Position numbers and translations under genes: made by a program
Shown: positions 36,872 through 49,019 of the stretch, one piece after another
Numbering within the stretch: position 1 is the stretch's first letter
Layout: each line of letters begins with the position of its first letter
From: Metallyticus violacea
Taxonomy: Eukaryota > Arthropoda > Insecta > Mantodea > Metallyticidae
Assembly (NCBI GenBank): GCA_030762175.1
Contig: CM060833.1
Span: 169,522,501 to 169,586,500, forward strand
Length of the DNA stretch: 64,000 nucleotides
Direction: 5' to 3'
The notes under the pieces: model-generated
Told to the model about the DNA's origin: nothing
Database searches by the model: none
The model's input: the letters and a program-made list of their open reading frames with translations, nothing else

Positions 36872-37165
36872 ATGAGTGGCGCAGTTACCGCCCGGTATCT
36901 CATCCCTTCCTCCCCAAATTGTTCGAACCTCTCGTAAGGTTCGCTTCCAGCCAGAGAAAGCGTAAGCCACCAACACACTGCGCTAGTCCACCTCGTCCTG
37001 GCACTTTCAACCTGTAACAAAACCAAGGGAATGAAATGCGAGAGCGGAAAATTCGTGGAATATACCTAAGTGAGCAGGGAAAATCACGAAAAAACCCAAG
37101 GTTAGGATAGCCGACCCAACAGGAATTGAACCCGGGACCTCCAGAAAGATAGACGGGTCACCTTT
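36872..37165 (-). mobile_element. Possible SINE with inverted B box
   Basis: The segment has more GC than its flanks and carries GGAATTGAACCCGGGACCTC at about 37119-37139, an inverted tRNA B box. No A box, tail or second copy was found in the window, so this is tentative. Confidence 0.35.
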
Positions 37166-38095
37166 GTGCAGTAAACTGCAAATTTGGTCATTGTTTGATT
37201 CCGATTTGTTTTCAACAGACAAAATTCTTCTGTTCAAAATATGTGAGCAGACAGCAAACCAAGAACAGAAATGTCTCAATGTATCACTACAAACACAAAA
37301 ATGTGCTTTCCAAGGCTACTGGGAAGAAAATCAAAGTCGAAAATCACAGTTTGCATGTACAGCTTTTGTGGATAGCTCAAAACCCCTCTAATAATAAAAC
37401 AGGTTTTGAAAAAGTATTTAAACGAATCTGTGCCTAGTGAGTCGAATTCAAGAAAAACTTACATACGTGAATTTTGCGATACCTCGATGAAAGTTATTCC
37501 AGATAAAATAAATAAATAAAAATAGAAAATCTGAATGTCAATCTACAAGTCGGTCCTGATAACCATAGTGATAGATGTCAGAGACTGCCGAACTTTAGGA
37601 GCATTTCATGAGAAATTGTTTAATATTATCAGAAATAATCGATTACCCTAGATTCAAATTCCTTTTCATACAATGAATGTATTTATTTGTTTTACCTTGC
37701 TGTAGAATTATTTTATTACCATCATAATGTTCAATCTTTCGTAGCATTGTTAGGGTTTTTAATTTTATATTTTGCTTGTATCTTTATTTCCACTTTCAGG
37801 ATTTACGTAGGTTGATATATGTTTAAATTATCATTGCAGGTGCTTGTATATTATTGTTCTTTTATTTTCTTATTTTTCTTCTTTTTTAGTAATATTTTTC
37901 ATTATCAATATTTATGTATTAGCATACATTTATTTATATACACAATGTTTTACATTGGTTTATATGTGTAGGGATATTGTCAACTTTATTGTCAATGTTG
38001 TGATTGTAATATTGTGGCTATAACTTCATATATTTATTATTAGATTGGTAGAGCGGAAGAGAAGGCCTAATTGCCTTGGTTATACCAAAATAAAT
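37166..38095. other. Unassigned stretch
   Basis: Nothing coding is recognised here. It ends in AAATAAATAAATA next to the SINE that follows. Confidence 0.3.
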
Positions 38096-38099
38096 AAAT

Positions 38100-38350
38100 A
38101 CTTGCCTCGTAGACCCAAGAACCACGGGTCGGTGGATTATTTTGAGGCGTAAGAATCCTAAGTATGGCTTCCTTCGGAAAGAAAGTAAAGGTATGGGTCC
38201 CGTGTCATAGATTTACGGCACTAAAAAGAACCTCAAGCCTGAAAGAAGAGGTCTCTGAGCAAAATTTATGGGCCTTTTCACGCGCTGAATTGAGTGGGAC
38301 GCTATTGACCAAATATGTTAAAGAGCGTTCATAAATAAACAAAATAAATA
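38100..38350 (+). mobile_element. SINE family B
   Basis: The body carries AAGTATGGCTTCCTTCGG and GTCTCTGAGCAAAATTTATG. The 3' hairpin is GGACGC (38297-38302) with GCGTTC (38325-38330) and the tail is AAATAAACAAAATAAATAAA. The head is partly deleted, so the A box is missing. Confidence 0.8.
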
Positions 38351-38623
38351 AATTTAAAAATCAATGTACGAGTGCATTGTTTTTTAAACGCCATTTTATT
38401 GCCGATGTCAATTTTTGATCATTAGATCCTTCTGAAGAACAATAAATGGGAACAATTCTACTTACAAAAACGTGTCTTAAAAAGATTAACGTTGTTATTA
38501 ACAGTTCAATTATCTCACAGTTAGTTACATGTTCATTGAAGTTAATGTGACCTTAAGGAATTTAATCTGTCGTTATTTTTCACCTATGATGTATTTTATA
38601 TGAAAAAGGCCATTTCCAAGTAT

Positions 38624-38880
38624 GACCATCTCTTTGTCTAGGGGTTAGCGTTCCTGACTGCTGACCGGGAGGTCTGGGTTCGGTTCCTCACTTGCTTAGA
38701 AATTTTCTAAATTGGGGAATTCTGAAAAGGTGCCTTGTGAGGAAAATTGGGGAGCTGCCTGATAGAGAAGTTGTGTTCTTCGATCTCGAAAAAACCGCGT
38801 AATGGGCGATCGGTGGGGTACTATGTATGCCAATCATGTGCCTCCCCCTGCATTATTTTCTTATATTAATGATGGTACCA
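38624..38880 (+). mobile_element. tRNA-derived SINE, family C
   Basis: The tRNA-like head reads GTCTAGGGGTTAGCGTTCCT (A box), then GAGGTCTGGGTTCGGTTCCT (B box), with a possible anticodon stem TCCTG/CGGGA between. The body differs from families A and B. A second A-box fragment of this kind is at 44535-44575. Ends are uncertain. Confidence 0.6.
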
Positions 38881-39760
38881 GACAGAGGTAGAGGACGCAA
38901 GGCCCGATATCGGGCTGTTGCGTCAAGAGGAAGAGGAGGAAGAGTTCTAGACATGGCCTAAGTGCTCTGTATAGCACACGGTTTCCACAGGGTGTCAGAA
39001 TCATTAGATACTCATTTCCAGAGGTCGACAAGATGGTTTGCTGTATTACGACATTTAAAGACGTTGCTACTTGTATCATATCATATAAGGATTTCAGCAG
39101 GGTTTACTACGATTCACATTTCACGAGTACAACAGAGGCGGTGAACATTCTGAACATTTTCTAGAGAATGAGAATACTGAAATGGTTCCTTCTGTATTAC
39201 CCTGCTTCAGTTCTACCCCAATAACCTCTAAGATATTAAGAGACAATTTTCTGACAGGAGACCATAGGAAGTTTGGTAGTAATGTGTAACCAGTAAGTCA
39301 ATAAGACTTAGTGCAAAATGCACACACGAGTACTTACTTTGCCGTTAAGTGTAGCTATGAATTTGTTTAAAAGTTACAAATTGCAGTTAAACATTCACAA
39401 CATGTTAAACCTATATATGTTGATCTGGTAAATAAAGCGCTGTATAAGCCAAATATCTATTTTTCTCTATTGCCTTTTTTATTCCTATTTTAGTTGTTTA
39501 TAATGCTTTTTTTCCTATTTTTTTTAAGGATTTATAATGCTTAAACTTCCATTTTATGCAATAACAAAGTTTAAAAACAATTAAAAGCAGACACAGCTTG
39601 GTAGGCGACTTAGGGCTGAGATAAATCTGTCAGTTCATATTTAACTCAGTATTTAAGTGTGCGTTCTCCACATTTGTAGCTGATTTAATTGTTACGATCC
39701 AAATGAGTGTCTAGGGAGTTTCTGTACAGAATTACTGATGGCTGGCACACCTCATTATAC
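38881..39760. other. Unassigned stretch
   Basis: Nothing is recognised here. Confidence 0.3.
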
Positions 39761-39765
39761 AAGTA

Positions 39766-40620
39766 TACACATTTTCACAGTAGATATCTATTTAATATAT
39801 TTCAAAGTTGGGCCGAAAAACAACAGTAATGTGTAGTATGATGTTCTGTAAACAGATGTGACCCACATACATTATGATAGCGTTGCTATGTGACAGGTAA
39901 ATCAACAATGAACAAATGAAGCCAAGATTATCGTATGATGTTCTGTAAATAGACGTGAATCACATTACGTTATGCTAAGCGTTGCTACAACAAAATGGAT
40001 CCAAGATTTTCGTTTGAACAGCAGAAAGAAATTTTGAAGTGGTATCGGAAAACCGAGTATGTTGTTGAAGTTCAAAGGCAATGGAGACGTGTATACAGAA
40101 CAGAACCGTCAACGCGAGTAACAATTGCACGCATTCGAAACAAATTTGAGACTCATACCGTGGTACCGTATGCAACAGAATGGTGCACATATTACCACCG
40201 AGATGTACGTGCTTATCTTGATGACAATCTTCCAAGGCATTGGATAGGACGAAGAGGTCCTATTGAGTTTCCACCTCTTTTTCCGGATCTAACTCCGTTG
40301 AACTTCTACCTATTGGTAACTCTTAAGGATGTTGTTTGCCGTAAAAAACCAGCTATACTGGTAGCACTTCAGGAAGAAATTGACACGGCATGTGCTGTAA
40401 TCGCTGAGGACACTTTCGCAAACGTTGCTCAATCAGTAGTTCAACGTCTCAGAAGTAAATCGACGCCGATGACGGCCATTTTGAGCAATTGTTGTAACTG
40501 TAAATGTCTAAGATGATTAGTGCTCATCTTTTTCTGTTTGTGTGAATACAGTTTTGTTATGTTAACACAGTTTTTTTTTCTTTGCTTGAAGTGTATACAT
40601 TTTTTGACATCCTCTGTATA
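39766..40620 (+). mobile_element. DNA transposon with DUF4817-like/DDE transposase, deleted copy 1
   Basis: A frame of 173 codons (39995-40516) starts MDPRFSFEQQKEILKWYRKT, a helix-turn-helix domain of the DUF4817 type. It then jumps to YHRDVRAYLDDNLPRHWIGR and LTPLNFYLLVTLKDVV, the C-terminal part of a Tc1/mariner-superfamily catalytic domain ('PHF...R..L...FP.RWIGR' and 'DLTPLDF.LWG.LK'). The roughly 150-residue middle with the first catalytic Asp residues is deleted in frame. The flanks match copy 2 at 46668-47530 on the other strand. The right end CATCCTCTGTATA abuts a SINE at 40622. Confidence 0.8.
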
Positions 40621-40621
40621 C

Positions 40622-40909
40622 TGCCAAGGGTGGCCGAGTCATGGCTGGAATCGTGAGCAGGAAATCTGGGATTCGATTCCCCCCAGGACCGTCCTCCCTG
40701 ACTGAGTTTTTTTTTTTTTTTTTTCAGGTTTTCCTCAGTCCTCCTAAATTGTAAATGCCGGGGAGGTCCCCTAAACTTAGGCCTGGAACGCTTCATTCCT
40801 TAAAAAAAAAAATGTTTCCCCAATATATCATTTCATCTCATGTATCATCAGTGTCCACCGCCTGTGGTGCCTCAGTAGTAAAAACGGGCGTTAAACACTA
40901 TTAAAAAAT
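40622..40909 (+). mobile_element. tRNA-derived SINE, family A, full-length
   Basis: Starts CCAAGGGTGGCCGAGTCATG (A box) with B box GATTCGATTCC (40670-40680). A T-run lies at 40707-40724 and the 3' signature GTAAAAACGGGCGTTAAACA at about 40877-40896. It begins directly at the end of DNA transposon copy 1. Confidence 0.9.
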
Positions 40910-42055
40910 CACCTCACTATCTTCATCTCGTGCTTTGGTCGAGAAACTGAGATATCGTACCATTTTGGTTTCATAAGTCAATGGGCCCTTAGGTGACGAA
41001 CTTTATCTCGGATTTAATTCGGGTGTGACGCCATGTGGTTGGTTGTAGCGTGTAGCCCAAGTAAACAGTTGCAAGAAATGCAAGTTAATCTGGAAGTGAT
41101 TGCCGTATCAAACGACATTAAGCCTCTGTTAAGTCTGTAGGGGCCGTAAAGCACATTTTCTCCGGTTGAGCAGCGACAAGTTCATTGTTTTGCTTGTAAC
41201 CGGACTTGGAAGGCCGATGCAGGAATTTGAACCCGGAATACCCGACCGGCTGTCCTTGAAAACAAGTCTTTCTGACCCACTATCACTTTAGGTTTTCTTT
41301 TATAGTTCCTCACATCTCGTGTCGATGGCGAATGCTTGCAAATGACAGACAGTCAATTATTGCAGGGAGAAATTTCGACACTGAAGTAATGGTGGGAATT
41401 CAAGGCTATGTATTCAGCACTATAACACAGAGTGCAGTCGTAGATTAACACGAACACAACATACTATTTAAAAAATTAGCCCTAAACTTATTAATATAAT
41501 CCAAACACTTTTATGCCAGCCTTTCTTAGTTAGTAAACCTTCCTTTAAAACACAAACTCTATAAAATAGATTGGTTACTAGTTTGATATGCCATTAATTT
41601 GTTTGTGCCTCACTTTAAAAAACAGAGCTATGCCGACAATCAATAGGCTGCAGGTTGAACTGGATATTTGTGTTGAGTAATGGTTGAAAATTTTGCTATC
41701 AATAAAAAAATCCTTTAACACTTTTCTGATTTTGTTAAGTTACCAACATAAAATAAACCACTATTTGGAGCTTTGTATTTTTATCGCAATGCCGAAACTT
41801 AAAAAAAAAATGTTCTGCTAATTTATGACAGACTGTCTTAAATGCCGTTATTGGAGATTACACACACACCCACAGCCCTTTGTTGTAAAAGCATTTGGAA
41901 TCTGTCAACATCTTGTAAGATGTCCGAACCGTTGTAGCTGATGCTAAAAACATCAGCGTGGGAAACGGGATGATCTAGAAGAAAATCATTAGCCAGAGTT
42001 CATGTTTCTACCGTGAAGCATCTCTAAGGAGCTGCAGATCTCGAAAACTAACTAA
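40910..42055. other. Unassigned stretch with possible tRNA-like relic
   Basis: An inverted B-box-like GGAATTTGAACCCGGAATAC lies at 41222-41241 and may mark another SINE. Otherwise nothing is recognised. Confidence 0.3.
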
Positions 42056-42059
42056 TTAG

Positions 42060-42400
42060 TGAGAAGAACGAGGAGCCCAACAAGAAGGACTGATCCAAAG
42101 TCCCATGAAGTAACCAGAGCAAGTGCAATATGTTTTCGTCTGAAGGATCAACTCGCAAGAGAAACAACAAAAAAATACCATGTACCCACTATGCACATAA
42201 TGGTGTGGGGTTGTTTCTCTCGGAAGTCCTCTGGTCAATAATGATGGGACAATGAAAGACCATGTGATACCTCATGCAAAAAGGGATATGCAAAATAATG
42301 ATGCAAAACACTCCTCTGGGCATGTCTGATATTTACTTACTGTTTTGGATTGGCCAAACCTGTTGAAAGAATATTTTATGAGCACTCTTGCATAATATAA
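42060..42400 (+). pseudogene. Tc1-like transposase relic
   Basis: At 42178-42240 the frame reads YHVPTMHIMVWGCFSRKSSG, matching the Tc1 'G..VMVWGCFS..G.G' motif. Further on (42280-42390, another frame) the sequence encodes an equivalent of 'QDND..H...' and 'LDWP' from the third catalytic segment. The linking region is deleted or shifted. Confidence 0.6.
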
Positions 42401-42701
42401 CCCGTAGCATGAACGACGTAAAGTAATTGCGTAGGCCTCCCCCCCCCCTCAAATATCGGACAGAAGTGAAAACGTCGAAATAGGTAGTACTGCTGCAACA
42501 TCATCTAACCCCCGTCTCATAATTTTCTATTGGCTCCGTATCGTAAGCTTTTAAGTATGAAAGAAGGGACCCATCGGCCCTTTCACGCCTCTGAGTTAAA
42601 AGATATTTATACCCAAAAGAGATGGCTTAGTACAGCCTAAAAATGTCTAGAATTACATACCCTTAAGATTGTATAATTAAGCTCTTAAAGAAAATTGCAC
42701 T

Positions 42702-43385
42702 AGGGTGAATCAAATATAAATAGAACTTTCTGTAACTTATTTAAACCACACTTTGGTAACTGAAAAGTTCCACCTGAGATGCGTTTGTACACCATGTGTT
42801 CCCGAACAAAAGACACTCGTGTACAGGTTTGCATGCAGTTGAAGTTGATGTTACAGGAAGACGTGGAATTTGTGCTAATGAAACTTGGCTACATCATTTC
42901 GATCCCGAGAGCAAACGACAAAGCTCTTTGTGTTAACCAACAAACACCCGCTGGCTTATGATCATCTCTCGTTTCGATATTCGGGGAATGTTTTATCAAC
43001 ATGTACCTGCACACACTGGGCAATGCTACAGAAATGTCCTGAAAACTCTGCAAAGCCATATCACACATTTCCGTGATAACACGCTGGATGCTGTACCAGG
43101 ATAATGCACGGCCGCACATTGCTAATGTCGTTGCTGAAGTGTGTTCCTCACCCTCCCTATAATTCAGATGTCGTTCCATGTGACATATTGAAGGAACATC
43201 TTCGTGGGAGGTGTTTTCCATCTTCAGAAGCAGTGGTAAAGGCTGCGGAGGAGATTCTGAAGGACCTGTCAAAAATATCTTTGAAGACTGGCAGAAACTG
43301 AGACGGGTACATTGTACTCAAATGGGATCTGTTTGTCATGGATAAGAAGATCAAGGTTTCTAATGGCAAAATATCTTCGCTGATC
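42702..43385 (+). pseudogene. mariner transposase relic
   Basis: The left end GGGTGAATCAAATATAAATA resembles the terminal repeat of the mariner at 18814-19740. The frame from about 42859 reads RRGICANETWLHHFDPESKR, matching the 'TGDETW.HHFDPE' box (here Ala-Asn replace Gly-Asp). Then, in other frames, YQDNARPHIANVVAEVCS (about 43096-43150), DVVPCDILKEHLRGRCFPSS and a C-terminal part. The N-terminal DNA-binding half is absent. Confidence 0.75.
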
Positions 43386-43759
43386 ACAATTCTTTTTAAT
43401 TTCCCTTATAGCTGATACACTCTGTTTCTTATAGTACTTTTGCCATCAGTTTTGAAAATTGTAGACTACTTCCATATCTAATAGGTAAGAGAAAGAATAA
43501 TGAAATATTGATGTGGAATGGGGAGACTAGAAGAGAAGAGGATCGTCAAGCAGTGTTTGGTAGCACAATGACAAATTAAGGGAAGAGAAACTTAGATATC
43601 AAAAATCCAAAATATTCTACAAGAAGCGGGCATGGGATCAATGAGGTGTGAGGGGGAAAGAATGGGAAAAGAAATAAAAACAAGTATTGAGGATATTGAA
43701 AAGCGGAAATATGGGCTAATCTTAATGTAAAAAATATTTGAAATTATATAGCACACTAA

Positions 43760-43985
43760 AAATGATTGGGGAAGAGAAAGACACATTGAACTCTGTGATA
43801 AGGCAGGAAGGACAGGACTGACATGCTTTAGAACAGGAGTAACACATTTAAGTGAGATAAGAAATGGATTTAAGTGGAAACATGCAATTTGTGAAGAACC
43901 ATATAGTACTTGGCATTGCATTTTAGAGTGTAAGCAAACCAGAGGGGACGGTTACTTTTACGAAAGTGGGAAAACCAAATGAAAT
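43760..43985 (+). pseudogene. Possible LINE 3' end relic
   Basis: The frame reads AGRTGLTCFRTGVTHLSEIR and then CEEPYSTWHCILECKQTR. This resembles the Cys/His-bearing C-terminal tail of jockey/R1-like non-LTR retrotransposons ('C..C...T..HIL.EC'). No RT motifs are seen upstream. Tentative. Confidence 0.35.
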
Positions 43986-43989
43986 AAGG

Positions 43990-46665
43990 GGAAGAAGAAT
44001 TTTAAATCTGAAACCACATTAAATTATAAAGAAACTTGCAAAATATGTCGGCAAGGTGATACAAGAATGGTTGTGGAAGGTGGACAAGACAAATGGGAAC
44101 AACAATGTTGACAATTGCACTATTAGGAATGAATCAATATCCGCGTTACACACACAATCTGGCATTAATTAAAATGATTTTTGAAATTGTAGGATTTTAT
44201 TCTGACGGTAACAGTCGTCATCGAATACATGTTGTCAAACACTTGGTTTATTTAGTTTAGCCAACTTTGAATACAAATAGAAATACAGTTTGTTCGTAAA
44301 TGTCATAAATGATTTCGCTTTTATTTATGTTTCACAAAAAATACTAATTGATTTGTGCAACATTTGCTTTACATATCGCCAATGCTTGAACTGTTGGTTA
44401 CACTCTCTATGTTTTAACACGAATTTTAGTGCTAACAACAAGTAAAGTTCGATCATTCAAAAACTACGACGGCCGATCTCTAATCGCCGATTTTTTATTC
44501 TTAGGCAGTGGAGACCCTTTCTATTTCCATCCTTCGGCGTCATGGTATAGTGGTCAGCGTTCCTGACCTCCTTAACGATTTTTCGTTGGTTACGATACTC
44601 CCATCGTACCTATGGTTTACTTATGACCCATTTCATCAACCAGCGTTAACTTTAACAACGTGTTAAAGTTAGTGTTAAGTTAGCATCATCTTGCCCTTGT
44701 GTTAAAAGCTTAACAACTAGTAACTGTTGGAAAATGGCGGCAGTAAACCCAGCTGTTGATTCCAAATCTATATTTCGATATGTTAAGTCGTTCATACCAG
44801 AGAAAGGACTGTAAGATATAGCTACTTTGAACTTTTTACACAAAAGAGCAGTTTAAAGACATGGAATAACAACGAAGGTTCAGTTTTTTCTGATTTTAGA
44901 TTACGATATGAATTGATAAAGCAACTCTTGGAGTTTCTTTGAGTGTATTCATCTGAGTTGATAACGCTCAGAGTTCAGCGATATTCACACTTAAAAATAT
45001 CTGTGAAGACCAATCACAGTTTCGCTATTTGATGGGAAAATGATGCTTGTTCATTCTACTTTCTATCTTGAGAAAATAAATTATGCAGAAAGTAGAATGA
45101 ACAACAGCAACAGCAGCGCAAGAAAAATTAAAGGTAAATTTATGCTAAAATATTCTTAGTAAGAATTTATTTGCACCCCTCCCCCCTTTCCAATAAAAGT
45201 TAGATGTCCAGACATTTGAATTTCAAACGGTGGCAACCGTAGCATCGTCCCCAATGGGTGGCCCGGGCTCAGAAAACAGCTATAATACCGCAAGCCAAGG
45301 GGTTGCACAAGTTCAAAGGAATAAGACAAAGCTTTGCGCTTTGGTTTCAGAATCCTAGTGACGGATCAACAATTCATTCATGTTATAAATCTATCAATTA
45401 CATATTTGTACGCCCCAAAATGTTTTGAATATTGCCACTTGCAGTTCATCATCTCTAACCGATTAATTAAAATATTACATACACTATGCCCTATGGCATG
45501 TTTTCCTATATTAAAAGTCACTCGTCCACTTTGCAACAATAAATTATGCACTTTATTTTGTGCAACAATGTATGAAAGTGAAACTGCGCATGCGGCTTTC
45601 ATACATTTCATGCTTTCTTGTGCTGTGAAATAAGCATTTAGATAAATAATAAAATGGGGCAAGGACGGAGCATAGGGATCAAATTTGGATGCTTAAAGCA
45701 ACGAATTAATGGAAATGCACATTTCATAAGAAAGAATATTTTCTTTCGTCGTACAACACGAACGTAGTGGACATTTTCCTTGACTCTGCAGCAACCATGA
45801 AATCGCTCTGCACCTGTTTACATGCCATTCACTGTAAAGAGAAGAGCTATTTTTGATAGAAATCTCTGGCCCTAAAAATCTCATTCGGCATACAAGAATA
45901 TATGCACAATATGACGGGTGAACTTTTTCAACATGCCATAGCATGGTGATCTCATAGAAACACTCGCAGGATTTGAAAACGAGCTGAATATCCGGGAGAG
46001 TCCGTGGCCCTGTGTTGTGATGTAGGTCATCGCCTTCGTGATTATCCTCCCGGATTCAAACGGCAAGATCGTGAGAAGCACCGCCTGTTTATCAAATTCC
46101 TTTACATAACTTCTTTCAGCTCTCATATTACGAAACGACGAGCATCCCTTATCAAGTATCGCATCATTTTCATCTGCGTGAAGTAACAATGTCAAACTCA
46201 CTTACTACACGGAGCCACAACAATGATTGACAGCACTGTAAAATGCTTTGAAAATTATTTTGGCATGTAGACATGAAATTTTTGTGAAAACTTATTTGAT
46301 ATTTCATCCAGCACTGCTTTGTGATTGGAATCAGTTTATTTTTTTATTTACTAATGAACATTTTGAGTAGAAACAATAATTTTCCAGAAAATATAATTCA
46401 AAAGACATTTATAAATAAGTGTTTTTGTTTTAAGTGAACAATTATAACATTAATATGTTCTAAGTATCCTCTGCATATGCTTGCTTGAGAGTGCTAATGC
46501 TTGACAGAAAAAAGTAAGCTAACCTCACGCAACCAGTACCTGCAGCTAAGCTATTATTTTAAGATAATGATAGTGCGACTACAAATTTGACATATGTCGA
46601 TAAAGTAACGCCAACTTCATGTGATCTTTTCTTTAGGCTGCTTTTGTCTTAGCACATCCTTTTTA
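43990..46665. other. Mostly unassigned stretch
   Basis: A tRNA-like A-box fragment (ATGGTATAGTGGTCAGCGTT, 44543-44562) resembles the family C SINE head. Frames at 45334-46201 up to 106 codons are not recognised. Confidence 0.3.
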
Positions 46666-46667
46666 AT

Positions 46668-47530
46668 ATACAGAGGGTACTAAAATGCATACACACTTCA
46701 AGCAAAGAAAAAACTGTATTAACATAACAAAACTGAATTCACACAAACAGAAAATGATGAGCACTAATCATCTTTACGTTTACAGTTACAACAGTTGCTC
46801 AAAATGCCCACCATCGGCGTCGATACACTTCTGAGTATGTTGAACTACTGATTGAGCAACGTTTGCGAAAGTGTTCTCAGCGATTGCAGCACATGCCGTT
46901 TCAATTTCTTCGAAGTGCTGCCAGTGTAGCTGGTTTTTCTACGGTATACAACACCCTTAAGAGTTCCCCATAGGTAGAAGTCCAACGGTGTTCGATCCGG
47001 AGAACGCTGTGGAAACTCAATCGGACTTCTTAGTCCTATCCAGCGCCTTGAATAAGTGCCTAGGATAGTGCCTTGGATCCAGTGCACGGGGCTTGTTGCT
47101 GTGCAAGGTCTCCCAGATCTGCCCTTGTGAACATCGCATACGGTACCATGAGTCTCAAATTTGTCTCGAATGCGTGCGATTATTGCTCGCGTTGGCGGTT
47201 CTGTTCTGTACGCACGTCTCCATTGCCTTTGAACTTCAACAACATTCTCGGTTTTTCAATACCTTTTCAAAATTGCTTTCCGCTGAACGATAATCTTGGC
47301 TCCATTTTGTTGTAGCAACGCTTAACACAACTTAATGTGAGTCACGTCTATTTACAGAATATCATAGGATAATCTTGGTTTCATTTGTTCACTGTTGATT
47401 TACTTGACACGTAGCAACGCTATCATAATGTATATGAGACACATCTGTTTATAGAACATCATACTACACATTACTGTTGTTTTTCCGTCCAACTTTGAAA
47501 TATATTAAATTGATATCTACTGTGAAAGTG
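46668..47530 (-). mobile_element. DNA transposon with DUF4817-like/DDE transposase, deleted copy 2
   Basis: It is the antisense sister of the element at 39766-40620. Its N-terminal part continues further than copy 1, to VHKGRSGRPCTATSP. It then jumps to RRWIGLRSPIEFPQRSPDRT and LDFYLWGTLKGVVYRR (46845-47087). Frameshifts interrupt both parts. Its outer ends read GAGGGTGCCACTTT (about 47530, inverted) and GAGGGTACTAAAAT (46674), a plausible 14-base terminal inverted repeat. Confidence 0.8.
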
Positions 47531-47589
47531 GCACCCTCGGTAATTGCAAACTATCTCATACAGTTGCATTTTCTTTCATTGGGTGCCAC

Positions 47590-47880
47590 TGGGTGCAGCT
47601 AGTTTACAAAATGGCGTATCTCTAAGCGATGTGGTTATAAACAAAGCAATTGGATTCTTTCGGATGAAAACACCTTTTATATAACGTTCAGACGAAACTA
47701 CATCCTGTATCATTTCCCTTAACTGCTGTGACGTGTGAAGTCTTGAGTCATCCAGAACATCAATCATTGTGCGCTGCACTTTGCCTCAAACGTTTACCAT
47801 TGGGTTGAGATCAGGACTTCCAGGAATCCAAGGAAAAAGGGAGACATCATGTTGTTGAGCCTCAAATCACCTCTGATAGA
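47590..47880 (-). pseudogene. Tc1-like transposase C-terminal relic
   Basis: On the minus strand the frame reads VQRTMIDVLDDSRLHTSQQL and then REMIQDVV. The adjoining frame encodes LFPWIPGSPDL-like and NPM sequence. Together these match the 'PW..RSPDLNPIE..W' and following helix region. Only this C-terminal piece remains. Confidence 0.5.
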
Positions 47881-48299
47881 AAAGTTTGAATGTAAGAAAG
47901 GCACTGCATTAAACGTTTGGTGAATATCAACCAGCATATTTCAAATTTAAATAGTACGAACAAGTTTAATTGCTTTTGCGCTTATGTATGATTTACATTT
48001 TCCATATAATGCGAAAGGTGTTTCCCCATGCATCCATTAGAAAAACAGCTACCAGGAAAAGAACTATAATCTCCAGGTATAGTCTAAAAAGCATTAATGC
48101 GACATTTACTTTTACTTAAAATAAATTTTCTTTTATACCTGCTGAAAATGTGTCTTTCCATTTGGCCGGAGCATGCCCACACTGGACACCATTTCCTGAA
48201 AAGTCAAATGCCCTTCTAACGGAAATTTGTATAATTTTACATCATTACATGGAATTTGAACTTTTGCGAGTCGGAACTACAGACGGTGGCCGTGAGAGG

Positions 48300-48960
48300 G
48301 GGTACGTGCTACAATAACAAAGATGGCTGAACGTCTGTCTGTTAGGGAGCGAGCGCAGATTGCCGCAAGCTATAAAGTGTGGAATTCCATTGTTCTTGTT
48401 CAGAGGCGGTGGCGTACGGTGAAGGTAAGGAACACTCGAAGCTAATGACCACAGGTTCGGTTAAGGATGCAAGAAGAAGTGACTGTCCATCCACGCCATA
48501 CTGGGGAGAACTTTGTGGTTGTGAGAGAAATGTTTGGTTGCAGCCCGGATGAATCAACACGCCAGGTAGCTCCCGAAAGCGGAATCACAAGATTACTTGC
48601 AATACCACCTGTGGAAATCCCCATTACGTTCAGCTGCGACCGCAGATTGCAGTGTGGAGAGTTGATGCTGGGTTGGCACTAGGACTGGCCTCAACCGTTT
48701 GAAATCATCGTCTGGAGTGTTGAGGCTGTATTTCATGTGGAAGGTTTCGTCAATCGTCACAATTATCATTGCTGGGCGTAACACGATCCCGATATGAACG
48801 ATAGAAAAGATGCCGAGTCGTCCAAAGTCACCGTGCGGAATGAGGACACATGTACCCACATTTAAGTTTGAGGTATTTCCATGTAACAGTGTGCACAACA
48901 TTAATTTCAACACATTACGATTGCAAGTATAGGAACTACACTCGATTTTAAATACCTAAT
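48300..48960 (+). pseudogene. DUF4817-type transposase relic, N-terminal half
   Basis: An ATG at 48323 starts MAERLSVRERAQIAASYKVW and continues VQRRWRTVK, the helix-turn-helix typical of insect DUF4817-type transposases. Later frames read LMTTGSVKDARRS, VVREMFGCSPDESTRQVAPE and, at about 48709-48770, a VEAVFHVEGFVNRHNYH segment (the 'F.V.G.VNRHN' strand). The C-terminal third is absent. Confidence 0.75.
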
Positions 48961-49019
48961 AGATACCTACTTACAAACACGAAAGAGACGTTCCACTTTA
49001 TTGCTTTGACTCCATAGTG

